64,000 bases of DNA from Synanceia verrucosa (lineage: Eukaryota; Chordata; Actinopteri; Perciformes; Synanceiidae). Positions within the stretch are counted from its first letter, which is position 1; each line of letters opens with the position of its first letter. The notes under the pieces were generated by a model. That model was not told where the DNA came from and made no database searches. It was given only the letters and a program-made list of their open reading frames with translations. Shown piece after piece: positions 1 through 12,261 of this stretch. The stretch is taken from positions 11,734,954-11,798,953 of the forward strand of contig CM056563.1 in the NCBI GenBank assembly GCA_029721515.1, written 5' to 3'. Both the position numbers and the translations under genes were made by a program.

Positions 1-607
1 CGGTGACTTTTAAAAGGGTTCAGCATTGCCGAAACTGAAAGTAAAGGAATAAAAACTTCAATTAATGATCAAATTAATCAATAAATAGCTAAGTTAATAG
101 CTGGTTCTTTGTCACATGTGATTTTGTCTGTGATATCGACAGATTTGTCGAACCTCTTGCTCCACTGTCATTTTGCTTTGATTTGTCTCAGCATTATGTC
201 ATTCAGCGTTCTCTGGTTCTGGTTCTCACTGAGCACATTTTGCTGTTTTGTATACGTTAAAAAGTGGCTCCAGCTGATGGCAACCAAAGGCTAAGAATTG
301 GTTGCCAGTTTCTCAAAATGGTTGCCCATAGCAACCTGGCAACCCTTAATGTCGAGCCCTGCACGCTGTCTAATGTGTGTGAATTAATTATTGTAACATA
401 CTGAACATTTATATCGTGTGTATGTGCAAATGTGTGTGAGTCTTTTGCCATGATTACTGATCTTTTTTTTCCTCCTGACAGCAATGAGGCTTAAAAGAGT
501 GAGAGAGCAAGAAGGATGGAGAGAGAGAGGAGGAGGGGGTTGTTTTGAAGTTTGCTTGACATCATGTTAACAAAGCTTTCCTAAACCCTTGATGGAAGAC
601 TGGGCAA

Positions 608-629
608 GTGTGTGTGTGTGTGTGTGTGT

Positions 630-690
<61 letters not shown>

Positions 691-702
691 CGTGCGCACA
701 CA
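608..702. repeat. (GT)n microsatellite
   Basis: About 95 bases of GT with scattered GC steps. Several Cys/Val and His/Thr frames here are artefacts of it. Confidence 0.95.
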
Positions 703-1539
703 TGCTTAGGTCTTGTCGGCCTTGGAAAAACTACACAAAAAGATGGCTCCCTGTTATTGCTCACCCCCACAAACATCTAGTTTTCAGCACACAATCACAC
801 TTTAATTCTTGATTGAAGACCATAATGCAAAATAACTTCAATATTATAATTTTTTGTTGTTGTCCACTATGGAGGACATGCCCTCAGTATTATTTCTGTG
901 AATAATTCCCTGGACAATCTGAGGAGGAGTTTTTTGACAAATTGTTGTTGTTTTTTTTTTAGTTGTTTTTTTTTAGAATTATGATATTGAAATGTCTGGA
1001 TTAATGCCCTCAGTATTTTTACACATCCTATGGACCTGGTTAGAAATGCTGAGATATTGTGAACAGGAATCCTGGTGCTATTTCACATATTATGCACATA
1101 TTTTCCATAGTATATGCTGAGTTTTACACACACAGTTTGACTACTATTTGCCGTTTTCATGTTGTGTATTTACATTCTTTAAGTGGTTGATATTAGAATT
1201 CAGTGCATGCAGGCTGGTGTAGAGCTCCCCTCAGGAGCAGAGTTACTTTGCTCTTTGTAACAAACTTCTGAATCCGCTGCACACACAGTAGACTCGACTC
1301 CAAACAACACCTGAGCGTACTTTCTTTTTCCCGCTGTCACGCTCTGCTTTTATTTTGTGTATTCTTGGCTTCCTCAGCCCTGAGCGCTTGGCACAAAGCT
1401 ACCGTGTGGCCTCATCATCATCCACTGTACTCAGAAATAGTGTTGCTCTCACTTCAGAGCAGGAAGACTCGTGTTTGTCCTGACAGCAGAGCAGTGTGGT
1501 CAAAGGAGACAGGGCAGACCGTGTGTGTGTGTGTGTGTG

Positions 1540-1835
1540 TGGGCGTGTTTTGCCGAACATATGGGGACATAAGTCTGATAACACACTCACATTGTGGAGA
1601 CTCACGCTGACAATGTGGGGACTTACCGTACTTATGGGGACAAAGTGCAGGTCCCCATAATGTAAACTGTTAGATTTCAGGCTGAAGACTTGGAGAACAT
1701 TTAATGTTACTGTAAGGTTAGACTTTGGTTAGGGTTAGGATTAGGATTACATGGGTAGTGGATATGGTTAGGGTCAAGGGAAGTGTCCAGGAAATGAATG
1801 CAAGTCAATGTAAAGTCCCCACAATACACAAATAC
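1540..1835. repeat. Teleost repeat with GGGGAC/GTCCCC inverted motifs and telomere-like core
   Basis: Blocks tggggac, tggggacttac, ggtccccat and agtccccaca flank a core with ggttagggttaggattagg. The order is typical of a short fish repeat usually found beside GT microsatellites, as here on both sides. The TTAGGG units are too few and too impure to be a telomere. Confidence 0.5.
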
Positions 1836-1839
1836 ACAG

Positions 1840-1840
<1 letters not shown>

Positions 1841-1889
<49 letters not shown>
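1841..1889. repeat. (GT)n microsatellite
   Basis: About 49 bases of pure GT. Confidence 0.95.
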
Positions 1890-1895
<6 letters not shown>

Positions 1896-2114
1896 TCTTG
1901 ATGAGAGCAGGTGTCTGCTGGAATGAATGTGTTCCTTTCTGGGAGGGAGAACGAAGACGATCAGTTTGGCATGAAACAACCTGTTACATCTCTTCCTCCT
2001 CCTCCTCCTCTGGTGCCACACGTCAAGAGGAGGCAGGAATGCAGGAAAGGGGAAACAACAACAGAGCATGTCCTTCTCCCCCGGAGCTATCTGGCTGGGT
2101 TGGATTACAGACTG

Positions 2115-2149
<35 letters not shown>
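2115..2149. repeat. (CA)n microsatellite
   Basis: About 35 bases of pure CA. Confidence 0.95.
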
Positions 2150-2151
<2 letters not shown>

Positions 2152-2679
2152 TTGTAGTGAATCTACCTCTTGTCTCACCTTTGCCCGTTCCTGGTGGCTG
2201 AAATGTGAGAAAACACTGGCTTGAGGGCTCGGCTCAGGTTGGGGCTTGGCATGCCCTGCACTGTTAAAAAAATCTACAAATTCTGGAGCCTTTCAGGAAG
2301 CGTGCTCTGCTCTCAGCTTTCTGCATTCTTAATGGAAACGTGATGGATATATGTGAATAACAATGGTTATAATAATCACCCAGACGGATGCTCAGACAAG
2401 CAAACAGGTACAGCAGAGATGCAGACAAACAGGCAGGCACAAATTAGAGGCGGCCAGCTTGTCAGTCAGCCAGTCGGCTGATCAGTCAGGCAGCCAGACA
2501 AACATTTAGCTCAGCTGTCAGTCGACCAGCCCGTCAGCCAAACCAGCAAACCAGACACTGTGCCTGCAAAACACACAATTCAAAAGACAAGCTAAATCAG
2601 AGAGAGTGTCCGACGGCGGCTCCAACTTTTGAGATGCCAAAGTAAGCGACATTCTGTCACCCAACACTTTAATTATCTG

Positions 2680-2681
<2 letters not shown>

Positions 2682-2729
<48 letters not shown>
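2682..2729. repeat. (GT)n microsatellite
   Basis: About 48 bases of pure GT. Confidence 0.95.
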
Positions 2730-2732
<3 letters not shown>

Positions 2733-3409
2733 CAGTGCCAGACCTGTTTGGCCAGATAGGATGACTGTCACCTCTCATCTTCTCAAATTAGTCCCCCTCT
2801 CCTAACCTCATACTCCTCCTCCTCCTCCTTTAGGCCAGCCCATACCAAGTTTCAGCTGGCCACTTTTCAACACATTAGCTTACACAGAGATATTTAGCCC
2901 TAATTTGTCTGGTTGGGTCAAACAAACATAGGGCTTTCACTGAGGAGGCGGCTGTCTGTGTGCTGTGTGAAACCAAAAGTTGAGTTATTTTAATACATTC
3001 ATTTATGTTTATTTATTTATTTTTATTAACTTTAACAATGTAACAGAAATGATTAGTTTAAGCCATGATGTTTGACTAAAATTAACCGAGTAGTTTTGTT
3101 GCCTTCTGATTTAACAGCAAGTATCTTTTAAATACGACTCCTCAGTCCTTTTTTATGTGTCCAGGGACATTATGTGCAAGAAGACTCTGCAGTGTGCCTT
3201 CCTGGTTCAAATTTGACCTATCATTTTTGCCATGAGGGCTGCATCGTCGCGCATCTAGTGCAGTAGCACTCCATCTATGTACTGATAAACAGAACGTGAA
3301 TGCCTGGCACACAGAAACCATTCTTCACAGTTCTGTCTTTTGCAAACTGTACATGCATCTACGCATGTAGACGAGTGATGACAGTGAATTATACATACAT
3401 TTTGCAGCC

Positions 3410-3534
3410 ATCCATCCATCTGTTTTCTACCGCTTATCCTCATAGGGTCGCAGGGGGGGTGCTGGAGCCTATCCCAGCTGTCTTAGGGTGGAAGGCAGGG
3501 TACACCCTGGACAAGTCACCACCTCATCGCAGAA
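3410..3534 (+). repeat. Dispersed teleost repeat, left part
   Basis: It contains the phrases ttctaccgcttatcctcatag, ggagcctatcccagctgtct and agggtacaccctggacaagt, the first half of a very common fish repeat. The matching second half is at 28258-28477. Confidence 0.65.
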
Positions 3535-3620
3535 ATTTTGCAGCCCTAGTTGCTATAATTATGTTGACAGATTCATGCCAACGTTGTTGCATACTTTTGG
3601 TTTTAATTTGATTGAGATTT

Positions 3621-3968
3621 GGGGGCGGCAGTAGCTCAGTCTGTAGTGACTTGGGCTGGGAATCGGAGGGTCGCCAGTTCAAGTCCAGGTCGGACCAAAA
3701 ATGTGGAGAGTGGACTGGTAGCTGGAGAGGTGCCAGTTCCTCCTCCTGGGCACTGCCGAGGTTGCAAGGCACCGAACCCCCAACTGCTCGGGGCGCCTGG
3801 ATAAGGGGCAGCTCCCTCACTCTGACACCTCTCCTCTAATGCATGTGTTTGTTTCATGACTTGTGTGTGTAATGTGCAACTGAAAAATATGTATATATAC
3901 TAACAGAGTGAAAAAATGTAATTTCCCTCATTGAGGGATTAATAAAGGAATTCTTCTTCTTCTTCTTT
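3621..3968 (+). mobile_element. tRNA-derived SINE
   Basis: The head has a polymerase III A box (tagctcagtctg, 3632-3643) and B box (gttcaagtcc, 3677-3686). An unrelated body follows, and a tail with ccctcattgagggattaataaagg and a (TTC)n end. This is the layout of fish tRNA-derived SINEs that borrow a LINE tail. The ORFs over it are not genes. Confidence 0.75.
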
Positions 3969-3999
3969 TAACTTACCTGTGACTTTGTCTGATCATTCA

Positions 4000-5700
4000 A
4001 ACAATCAAGTTGTGTTTAATTTTTGACCCTTGTTCTTGCATAACGCTAGCTTTCTGTAACCACCATTCTTAAATTGTCACCCTCTTTACACATTTCCTGT
4101 ATGCTTCCATCTTCCCATCTCCAGTTGTTCTCTGAAGGTTTTCCAACCAACCATCTCTGCCCTCTCGACCCCTCACCTGCTCATGCTGACTTGAGGTGTT
4201 CACTTACCCTCCCCGCTTTGCTCCCTTCCCCTCTGCCAAGTACCATTGATATGCACAAACACACACCTGCAGCCAACAATAGAGGCTTTATTCAGGGTGG
4301 GCACATGCTGATCCAGCCGGCCTCTATCGAGGACTGTGATCTGGACATGGGCGGCTGCCATGCAAAGACCACAGTGCCTCTGAGACTTACTCTAATGTCC
4401 TCCAGTCAGAGCAGCATATGATGTTTTGCTTTCATCTGCGGCTTTAACAATGACCTCATCAGCCAAAATAAGGATGTTATCCAACAAGTGTCATGGCTTT
4501 GTCATGTCAACTACAGAGATGGTTTTCTCCAGCACTTTCCTCTGAGGTGAAGGGAAGAGAGTGGGCGGCATGTGATATAACTGCCTGTCATTATATTTTG
4601 GATGTTATAGCCAGGTTTAACCACTTTAAATCCTGTGTTTTCTGCCTCCTGGTGCTGCTCGGCCTCAGACATAACACAACATCCACATGGCCGTGACTTC
4701 ACTGTCTAAATAACATGCTTGTTAGGAATCTCCCTTGATGTCTGTAACTGCACAGAGGGATGAAAGCGAGCGAATGAAAGAGAGGGCAAAAGCCATCAGA
4801 TGCGTCTTCACGAGCAGCCTTTGGCTTCAAAGGCAAACCTCAGGCGCTGTGACTGAGAACAACAGCGGGTGACGTCACGGAGGAAGGGTGCAGGACGTTT
4901 CACCAAACCTCCTCGATGCCCCAAAGCGATTCTTGGAGCACAAAAGGAGAGGAAAAACAAAGATGCAGACGAGGGTTGAGGTTTAATGAGGAGGAGAGAA
5001 AAACAGGGCGACCTGGAGAGCGCCAGGGTTCACGAGGGTCGGTGTGTGCACACATCAGGGTGGTGGGTGAGATCAGAGCCACGGGGAGCGTTCCCGTGTT
5101 TGGGATAGGAGGGAAAGATAAATAAGCCAGTATGGCTGCACAAAGAGAGGCAAGGAGGAAATGGGAATGTTGAGATTCCTGAAGGAAAATCTGTGTCTGT
5201 CTCACAAACACACCAGCACACATGGGTTCAGATGGAGCGAAGTGGTAAACAGTGTGTGTGTGTGTGTGTGTTTCGTAACCATGGAACAGGAGTTTTAGAA
5301 GTTTGTTATGGATTTGTTTTCAAAATGTCTTTCACAACAACTCCCTTCCACTGCTGCGTGCCAGTAGAGAGCGTATGTTTTACATCATGACTTAGTCTGC
5401 TGCCTTCCAGGTGAAATTTTGTCATATTGTAATTTATGTTCTTCACAATTTCCCTGCATCCTCGTGCTTCCCACAAATGCATTTAACTTAACTGTAGCAA
5501 AAGACAATATGCCTGTGGAGATTTATGATGTTTGCTCATAATCACTGAATGCAAAATGAGCCTCCTACGGATTTCCACTGACTCCCATTCAGTGACATTG
5601 ACACCTCCCCAGTAGGGCTGGATGATCATTCAGTATGATAATTTATTGTCTCTCAATGGAGTCAATTGTGAGGAAACCAGACATCAAGATATCATGATAC
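4000..5700. other. Intergenic stretch, no gene seen
   Basis: Only low-complexity sequence and a short GT run near 5250. The ORFs show no family motif. Confidence 0.5.
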
Positions 5701-5738
5701 TCAATTGTATTGTCAAAGTTGATATTAACCAGCACGTA

Positions 5739-6320
5739 TTAAAGGGGAAGTTCCATTTTTTACAAATTGGACCTTATTTCTGGGATAAAATACTGCCATT
5801 TACTCACCCATTTCAATCTGTCTGTTTGTAAACAGACTCTACTTCCTGTGTATTATTGTCTATTAAGGACCCCTAGTACCTACCTATGTGGCCTTCACAG
5901 TGCCTGAACTAAAACAAAGCATGTATGTGTATGTGAAAACGTCACAAATAAGTATTTTAGTTCAGGCACTGTGAAGGACACATAGGTGGGCACTAGGGGT
6001 CCTGAGTAAACTATGATATACAGGAAGTAGAGTCTGTTTACAGATTGAATTTTCTCAAGTTATGGACAACTCCTGACTCAAATGAGAATAGTAATAGTGT
6101 ATCCCATCTTATTAAACGTCTGTTATTTGAGAAATGGTCAACTTTGTGTCATTTACTGGCTGCATTCCTGTGCCCCCTTCACTCCTGTTAAATGGATATC
6201 ATCAAATCCAGTATCGTCAGAAATACTCCAAATGACTCCAAAGTGAAATGGGTGAGTAAATGGCAGTATTTTATCCAAGAAATAAGGTACAATTTGAAAA
6301 AAAAGGCACTTCCCCTTTAA
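5739..6320. mobile_element. Long fold-back element (near-palindrome) with TTAA ends
   Basis: The arm at 5739-5926 is repeated inverted at about 5955-6320. The end TTAAAGGGGAAGT pairs with ACTTCCCCTTTAA. Inner matches include ccatttactcacccatttca, aaacagactctacttcctgt, aggacccctagt and cttcacagtgcctgaacta. The right arm carries about 180 extra bases (about 6055-6235). No protein is coded. It looks like a MITE or fold-back transposon. Confidence 0.75.
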
Positions 6321-8100
6321 CTGAAATTTCTCATTAAATTTGTGTACATGTATCGCTGGAAATTTTTATGTTCTTTTCTATGTAATTTCACTTGAAACTT
6401 TTCTTAGTAAACTGAGAAAATGCTCTGTAAATATTTCACTCAGGATTATACAAAAGTAGACTTTACTTTGTGGTCATTTGTTTAATTACCAGAAAACATG
6501 TTATATTGTGACATACTGTATATCTGTTTCGAGACATGAAATGACCTACATCAGCTATAAAGCTCCTGGAAACGTTTAAATATTTAATGTGATTTACAAG
6601 ATATATTCCCAAGGTCAAAAATAAACCTCTGAGCTCATCACCCATGTGCTTATGCTCTGATATCTAAGCGCTACATATACAATCTTACTGATCTGAATGA
6701 TGTGTAGCTTTTGGCACAACAAAAACACAAATCCATCTAAACCATTTGTTGTGTGGAAAATATAAAGTAGCACCTGCAGAAACTCTTTTTTTCTGAAGCC
6801 AGGGAGTAAAGACAGGATACTGGCACCACACAATGGCCATAAAAATCCAAAGCATCCCAAACAAACTTCATCACTCCCCTGTCGGCCTGTCCTCCCCTCT
6901 GATCTCTCCTCTTTCATCCTCCTCTGGTAAAGCCCCCTCCTCTTCCTCCTCTCGCTGTTGTCCCCATTCTCGCTTGCTGTTCGTCTCTAGGCAACAAGGC
7001 AATGGCGGTCTGAGCCGAGAGAGAGACAGACAGATAGTGAGCCGCTCTTGAAACTTTGGAGACAGCTATGCCAGGAATGCAGGTGCCTGCTGTGAGGACA
7101 ACAAAGTGAGGAGGACCTCCGTAGGAGCGCAGCGTGGGCAAGCAGCACGTCGGTGTGAGGGAACCCAGCCCACGTTTCTACTCCACTCGCCTGCTTCTCA
7201 TGCACAACAACTGTTGAACGTTTCAGAGGCATGTTTGTCACTGAGGCTCCTCAAGATACTGCGTGACTGAAAATAATGACATTTCTACTCATTAACACGC
7301 ATTAAGACAAGCATGTGTCCTGCAGAAAACATTCAGCTTGGAACTGGAAGTTACTGTAAAGGACATGACCTCGTCTGACATAGTTGAGACACATTTTAGA
7401 GCAGCAGGGTGGGCTGTGTTGAGGAAGGTAGAAACAGATTTTACCGCTGACTTCTGTCTTTCTTTTATCATCCCCTCGCTCTTTCTCTCTCTTATGGCTG
7501 TCGACACTTCTCCTCGTCTCTCTCCTCGTCTCTCTTTGTCCTAGTCTGTGTTTTATTCAGCAGAAACAGAGAAGCCACATCACAGGGAGAGAAGAGAAGA
7601 GAAGTTTAAAACAAAGTGCAGGAGAGAGCTTGAGAGAGTGTGTGATGTGGCTGGTAAAAGGACACAGATGACAGAGAATATTTTAGACAGACATAAAAGA
7701 ACATTATTTATTGGTGTGTGTATGTTTGTTTGTTTGTGTGTGTGTGCGTACGCATTGATCTGTTTGTCCCTGCAAGTGCATGAAAGCTAAATTGTAAGAA
7801 AGCTGTATTGACCTGTGTGTGTCATATTGTGAAAACATATACGGTATACTTGTCTGGTAGTGTACAAATGTGTGTTGTTTTATGTGTGTGTGTGTGTGTT
7901 TGTTTGTAGGCAGCTGCCCATCTGCCTGGTGGAGCCCCAGGTCCCTGTGGCCCTCACAGCCGTCGGCTGATGTGATTTAGTGGTGCGGGTCAAAGGTCAA
8001 GAGCCGCTAGTCTCCATCTGCGTCTGTAGAAAAGGCCATCAGGAAGGAATTAGGTTGGAGTCAATGGTGCTGGTGACATTTCTGCCATCGGTTCACTTCT

Positions 8101-8102
8101 CA

Positions 8103-8134
<32 letters not shown>
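8101..8134. repeat. (CA)n microsatellite
   Basis: About 34 bases of CA with one interruption. Confidence 0.9.
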
Positions 8135-8499
8135 GCTTAGTAAGGAGCATTTATTAGTTTGAGTGTTTTATTGTTAAACTGGTGTAGAAATTACAATCCA
8201 AATGATTACCAATACCATTAGTATAACTATGGGATGGTATTATCATAGCATAGCATTATCATAGTTTCAAGCTTGCAGCTAACAGCTAACTTTAACCCTT
8301 GACCTTTGCCTTGACTTATAGATTGTAGTGGTCTGTCAAGAGTGTCCTATTAGCCTGGCCATAGCCCTCCGTAATCTTCCGCTCAATTATCATTTCCCTC
8401 CATATTAGGTCTGGGTTTGATCCCCTTGGACTCAGTTTCTCAGGATGATTTCCATCCTGGCGAATGGTGGGGGACAGGGGGAAGCGGGTGTTAATGATG

Positions 8500-8905
8500 A
8501 CATCAAACATATGTGCAGCATTTGCGTTGTAGTCTGGCTGGTTGTAGTTTGGCAACAATGTTGGTGGAGACGGAAGTGAAGGAAGCCATTCAATCCGTTT
8601 TGGCTAGGCTCCCAAATATTCAGCAATTGAAGTCGGAGCAAGAGGAATGTTTAACCAGTTTTATTGCTGGCAAAGATGTTGTAGCTTTACTCCCCACAGG
8701 GTTCAGGAAAAGTCTTGTTTAGCTCTGTTAGTGTTGAAAGAGTTAGCTAGCCTGAATGCCAGCGGCGCATTAAATACACCACGACCAGTGATTGGGTAAA
8801 ATCAGATCCAATCATTTCAAACTTCAACAGAGTTCACGTCTCCCGTCTGAAATTGGTTCTCAATGGAGGAATGCCAGACCCTCTGTACGATAGTACAAGT
8901 TTTTT
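8500..8905 (+). pseudogene. Decayed RecQ-like helicase fragment inside a repeat
   Basis: From the ATG at 8558 about 55 codons are open: VKEAIQSVLARLPNIQQL, then EECLTSFIAGKDVVALLPTG and FRKSLV. This is the start of a RecQ-type helicase core, ending at the Walker A motif. The motif reads TGFRKS, where an active enzyme has TGFGKS, and a stop follows at once. Related N-terminal fragments recur in fish genomes as repeat passengers. The following 180 bases look like the rest of that repeat. Not a working gene. Confidence 0.55.
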
Positions 8906-11900
8906 GTAACTTGAATAATTCTCTAATCACTCCTGTTTGATTCCTGAGATATCAGCACTTATTTTAATGACAACAATATTACTTTAACCCAAAAAGAGGA
9001 AAATCGATGTTATATTAAACCATAGTTTCATTGCATGAGTGTTAGCAGTAGTATCAGTGGTTCAGTATTAGCCAAAGCTCACTGGGAGGCCATATTTCCC
9101 AGTTGTCTTTAGCTTTAGCCCTGAGATTTCAAAAGTTCATTATTTTATTATTTTGCACAGAGCTCATTTAATATCCACATTTCAGCCGACGGCAGTGTAA
9201 ACCTGAGGGAAGTGCTGTTTATGAGGAGATGTTTGACTGACAGACAGGCCTGCGATGGCTGAAGACATGTGTTTGATGAAACATGGCAGGAGCCAAATCC
9301 CAGTCAGCCCTCTTATTGAACCTACTGAAGGAGGACTGTGTTGTGGAAAAGTTCCCCAAAGTGACTCAGAAGAAGAGCCCGCTTTTTTCTGCAAGTGAAG
9401 GGAAAACTGGCGAGCCGAGGGAATAATGTTTATGTATTAGATTTCAAACACTTCCTTCCTGTGAGGAAATCCAGATGTAAAGGTATGTTCTTCTGCCTCA
9501 GGGATCTGACGGAGGAGCTTCTTCTTTTTTCCCCTAGTATTTTCTTCTCCTTGGTGTTGTGATGGAGCGACAGAGTTTGGCTCTCCATCATCCTCAACAC
9601 ACAGGAGGATGTTTCAGCTGAATATGCATGCAGGGTGCTACCGAATATGTTGCCCGGCATTCTTTTAAAATGTATCATGGTTGCAAAGTGTGTTTTCTCA
9701 CAGCCTCAGACACCTTTAAGTTTGTGTCTACCATTAAAGGCACTATCAGTTAAAGGCGCTCCCTATAGACAAACCAATTTCTGGGACTTTCAAGAAAAAA
9801 AGCCTGTTCTGTGAGGACGACAGAACTTTAATCTTCAAACAAACCTTATCCAGCTCTAGTGTTTTTTTTTTCTCACTGCTCTTATCTTCCTGTGAGCCTT
9901 GTCAGCAGAGTGGATTTCTATATATTCTTACTTTCTTTGTCAGCATATATAAACAAACCCAAGGCCTTCATAAATACGTACCTCCCTGCTTCCAAAAGTT
10001 TGCGAAAGTCATTTTCTTTCTCTCTTCCACTACTCAGAGAGGAGAAATCGGGTTGTTAGCTCTTTGAGCTGGCTATCAGAAAATCCGGGGGAAATTACGC
10101 TTAGCACAGCAGCCGTACAGCAAAGGGTGATTACAAATTCAAATGAATGCTTTTACATCAATGGAAGGCTTTGAAGACCTCTTAATGAGCAGATAGCTAG
10201 AGTTAAACATTTGTGGAAGTGCCATCTTCGAAGGAGAAAAGAAGGGGAGAGGGAGAGAAATGGGGGGAGAAGGGAAGGGTTTTTGATCCTGGCAGATATC
10301 TGCAGGGCAGCACTGAGCAACTGTCTATCTCGGACTAGTGGTTGTCTTTTGAAAGCGTGCTCTTCAAGGCCTTGTTTGGATCCAGAGCTTCTGAACGAAC
10401 TTGCATCCCCGCTGCTGTGTATTGATCAATGTCTGTCAAATTTGAAAGACGGGCATATGTGACGAAAGCTTGTTTGAGATACAAAGAGGAGGAGGACGAG
10501 AACAAAAGGGCTGCAGAGAACCGAATGTACCGCAAACTGAAATATTGAAAATAAAATAAAGAGAAGGAGACGGGGCAAGAAAAGGCAAAGAGAAAGAAGT
10601 TGAAGGCTAAATAAAGCGAAGGGGTCTTCTCAAAAGAAAGGAGGATGAAAAAATAAAGGAGGAAAGCACTGAAGGATAGATGCATGCAGGAAGGGAAGAG
10701 ACGGTGGAAGGAGAGCAAAGCAAAGGATAAACAAACACAGGGAGGGAGAGGGAGCACAAAGTGTTGTTCCTCCATCTCAGAGAAGCAGTGGGAGTCTAGT
10801 GGAGCTTTGAACTTGGCCCCCATTAGAGGCCTGATGACGGTTTGAAGTGAACGGTTGAAACGAACCGGAGCATTTTAGATGTTAATTTGTTTTTGTTGTG
10901 TGTGTGCGCATGTGCGTGGGTGTATTTTCTCATCCTTTTCAGGGCCTCTGCATCGTCCGTAGTCACACCCAATTTAACACAGCAGGATAAAATGCTTCCT
11001 TTGGCTTTGTAGTTTTCTTTTCCTTTTGTCTCTTTTCCTTGTACCTTTTTTTGAATCCGGATGGAAGAAAATGATTCATGGTTGTTACAGCAAAACTTTA
11101 ATTTGAATCTAGCTGTTTCATGAAATCTGTTATCTTCATACTGCAGTGATTTGATTTTAAAACAATCTATACCTCCTGTTTTCTCAGATGGAGAGATCAT
11201 CTTTAGAGCTATAACTCATGGCCCAAATCGCTGTTGTGCTCACATTCTTCCGTTAACCATCCATTGCCATTTGTTTCTTGCGTGACTCTCTGAGTAGTTT
11301 ATAATTTGAAGATAGTCATGATATGAAAGCGTTTTGTGAACGATGACTCTCACCCATGAAATTGCACCCTGGTGCTGGAATAATGATGCTTCTCATGGCG
11401 TGACTTCTGTCTCAGTAACCATGCAAGCTTCAGTGACTTTACATGCAAATCAATGTAATTATACAACATTAAATCAAGTGTGTTTTTGGAAGAGGGCGGC
11501 TGAGATGGAGCCAAACTAGAGGAGGTCAGCTGGCTTTTTTATGGCGTCTTTGACCTCTGACCTCTGGCCGTATCTCCCATCAGGTCTGCGGCAGTCGGTC
11601 AGATCAGAGAGCCAGTCTGGCACCACCACCTCCAGGTTGACTCCCATGCCTTTGTCCCCGAGCTTCCCCAGCCAGGGTGACAGGTTCTGGGGGACATGGC
11701 CGGGACAGAGAGGGGCCCCCCCGGTTGTGTGTCTGGATGGGTCTGGTGTGTAAACAGTGAGTGCCTGTGATCTGATGACACATGAAAGGGATCTGCCTGT
11801 GGGGTTGCCGGCCCATCGTCTATATGTCGACATCCCCCACCACACACACACACTAATGCATACACTGACACCAGATTTATGTATTTATGCATTGTGGCGG

Positions 11901-12206
11901 CACAGCTCAAAGGGATACGGCTGGAGGGGATTGGGGGGGGACGATATTTGGTCTGCAGACAGAGACTGATGGGGGGGTGGTCTTTAGGTGACAGGAGAGA
12001 TTGAAGGGCAGGAGGGAGACAGGGGGTGAGACATCTGGAGAGCGATGATGCTGATTCAGAAGTTGGTGCTTTAATCTCACACACAAACTCAACCTGAACA
12101 AAACATTGCTGACAAAACCTGAAAGTATAACAACACAGTATCAAATGTTTCAAATGTATGTGGTGATACTGTAGATCATTATCCAGTAAATATGTTTCTT
12201 TCATCG

Positions 12207-12209
<3 letters not shown>

Positions 12210-12258
<49 letters not shown>
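12210..12258. repeat. (GT)n microsatellite
   Basis: About 49 bases of pure GT. Confidence 0.95.

Positions 12259-12261
<3 letters not shown>

Noticed and set aside
567..812. Cys/Val-rich and His/Thr-rich ORFs
   Set aside because: Translations of GT/CA microsatellites.
1720..1760. Interstitial telomere (TTAGGG units)
   Set aside because: Only a few impure units, inside a known type of short dispersed repeat.
3625..3700. A functional tRNA gene
   Set aside because: A and B boxes are present but the cloverleaf does not close and a SINE body and tail follow.
3612..3857. Overlapping ORFs on both strands
   Set aside because: They lie on a tRNA-derived SINE.
10335..10823. 162-codon minus-strand ORF rich in Phe, Leu and Ser
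   Set aside because: It is the reverse reading of purine-rich DNA, with no family motif and no splice context.
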